Positions 24,605 to 24,606 of a DNA stretch of 24,606 nucleotides are shown here, piece after piece; the stretch's first letter is position 1, and each line of letters opens with the position of its first letter. This DNA is from CAZYBC01 sp964645645 (lineage in GTDB: Bacteria; Patescibacteriota; Microgenomatia; UBA1400; PJMF01), in contig CAZYBC010000018.1 of assembly GCA_964645645.1 (NCBI GenBank), positions 1-24,606 of the forward strand, given 5' to 3'. Under the pieces are notes generated by a model that had not been told where the DNA came from, ran no database searches, and saw only the letters and a list, made by a program, of their open reading frames with translations. Position numbers and translations under genes: made by a program.

Positions 24605-24606
24605 TG

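Overview
The window looks like a chromosomal stretch of an AT-rich member of the Candidate Phyla Radiation (Patescibacteria), most likely Microgenomates-like. This is inferred from the gene set and protein styles, not from a marker tree. The clues are: a giant tail-fibre-like surface protein with GNVGIGTTTP-type repeats and a C-terminus ending in FNWWIVN; compact type IV pilins without nearby assembly genes; a TraD/HerA-like ATPase typical of these genomes; a solute-binding protein anchored by one membrane helix behind a proline-rich tail; and a polytopic membrane protein fused to TPRs. All 16 annotated stop codons are TAA or TAG. No frame is broken by TGA, so the TGA-as-glycine code of Gracilibacteria/Absconditabacteria is not supported.

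Layout. 1-5945 (+): 3' part of a giant modular surface protein, open at the left edge. 5946-6272: a gene-free stretch with a 28-bp perfect inverted repeat overlapping the stop codon, followed by a degenerate tandem repeat of about 68 bp. 6273-7472 (+): a GlmU-like sugar-phosphate nucleotidyltransferase with a left-handed beta-helix. 7475-9237 (-): three type IV pilin genes in one operon, converging on it. 9391-11505 (+): O-antigen-ligase-like/TPR membrane protein, ending at a good (probably bidirectional) terminator. 11591-12580 (-): YvcK/CofD-like protein. 12653-12725: palindromes upstream of a small membrane ORF (12728-12985, +) with its own terminator. 13097-17015 (-): rho, then a LysM/M23 endopeptidase, then obg. 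17016-18081: a 1.07-kb gene-free region holding two predicted structured RNAs and a hairpin-rich direct repeat. 18082-20298 (+): TraD/HerA-like ATPase. 20354-21844 (-): radA. 21918-24460 (-): an operon of membrane-anchored solute-binding protein, cytidylyltransferase-fold enzyme and small lipoprotein. 24568-24604: a duplicated 13-bp motif at the edge, possibly the end of an element.

Common themes are the cell surface (adhesin-like fibre, pilins, wall hydrolase, lipoprotein, anchored binding protein, sugar-nucleotide synthesis, DNA-moving ATPase) and housekeeping (Rho, Obg, RadA, YvcK). Several genes have a -10-like hexamer only 6-8 nt before the start codon, suggesting leaderless mRNAs. The most unusual parts are non-coding: the rho/ATPase intergenic region, whose hairpins share CTGCCC loops, and the repeat structure attached to the 3' end of the surface-protein gene.
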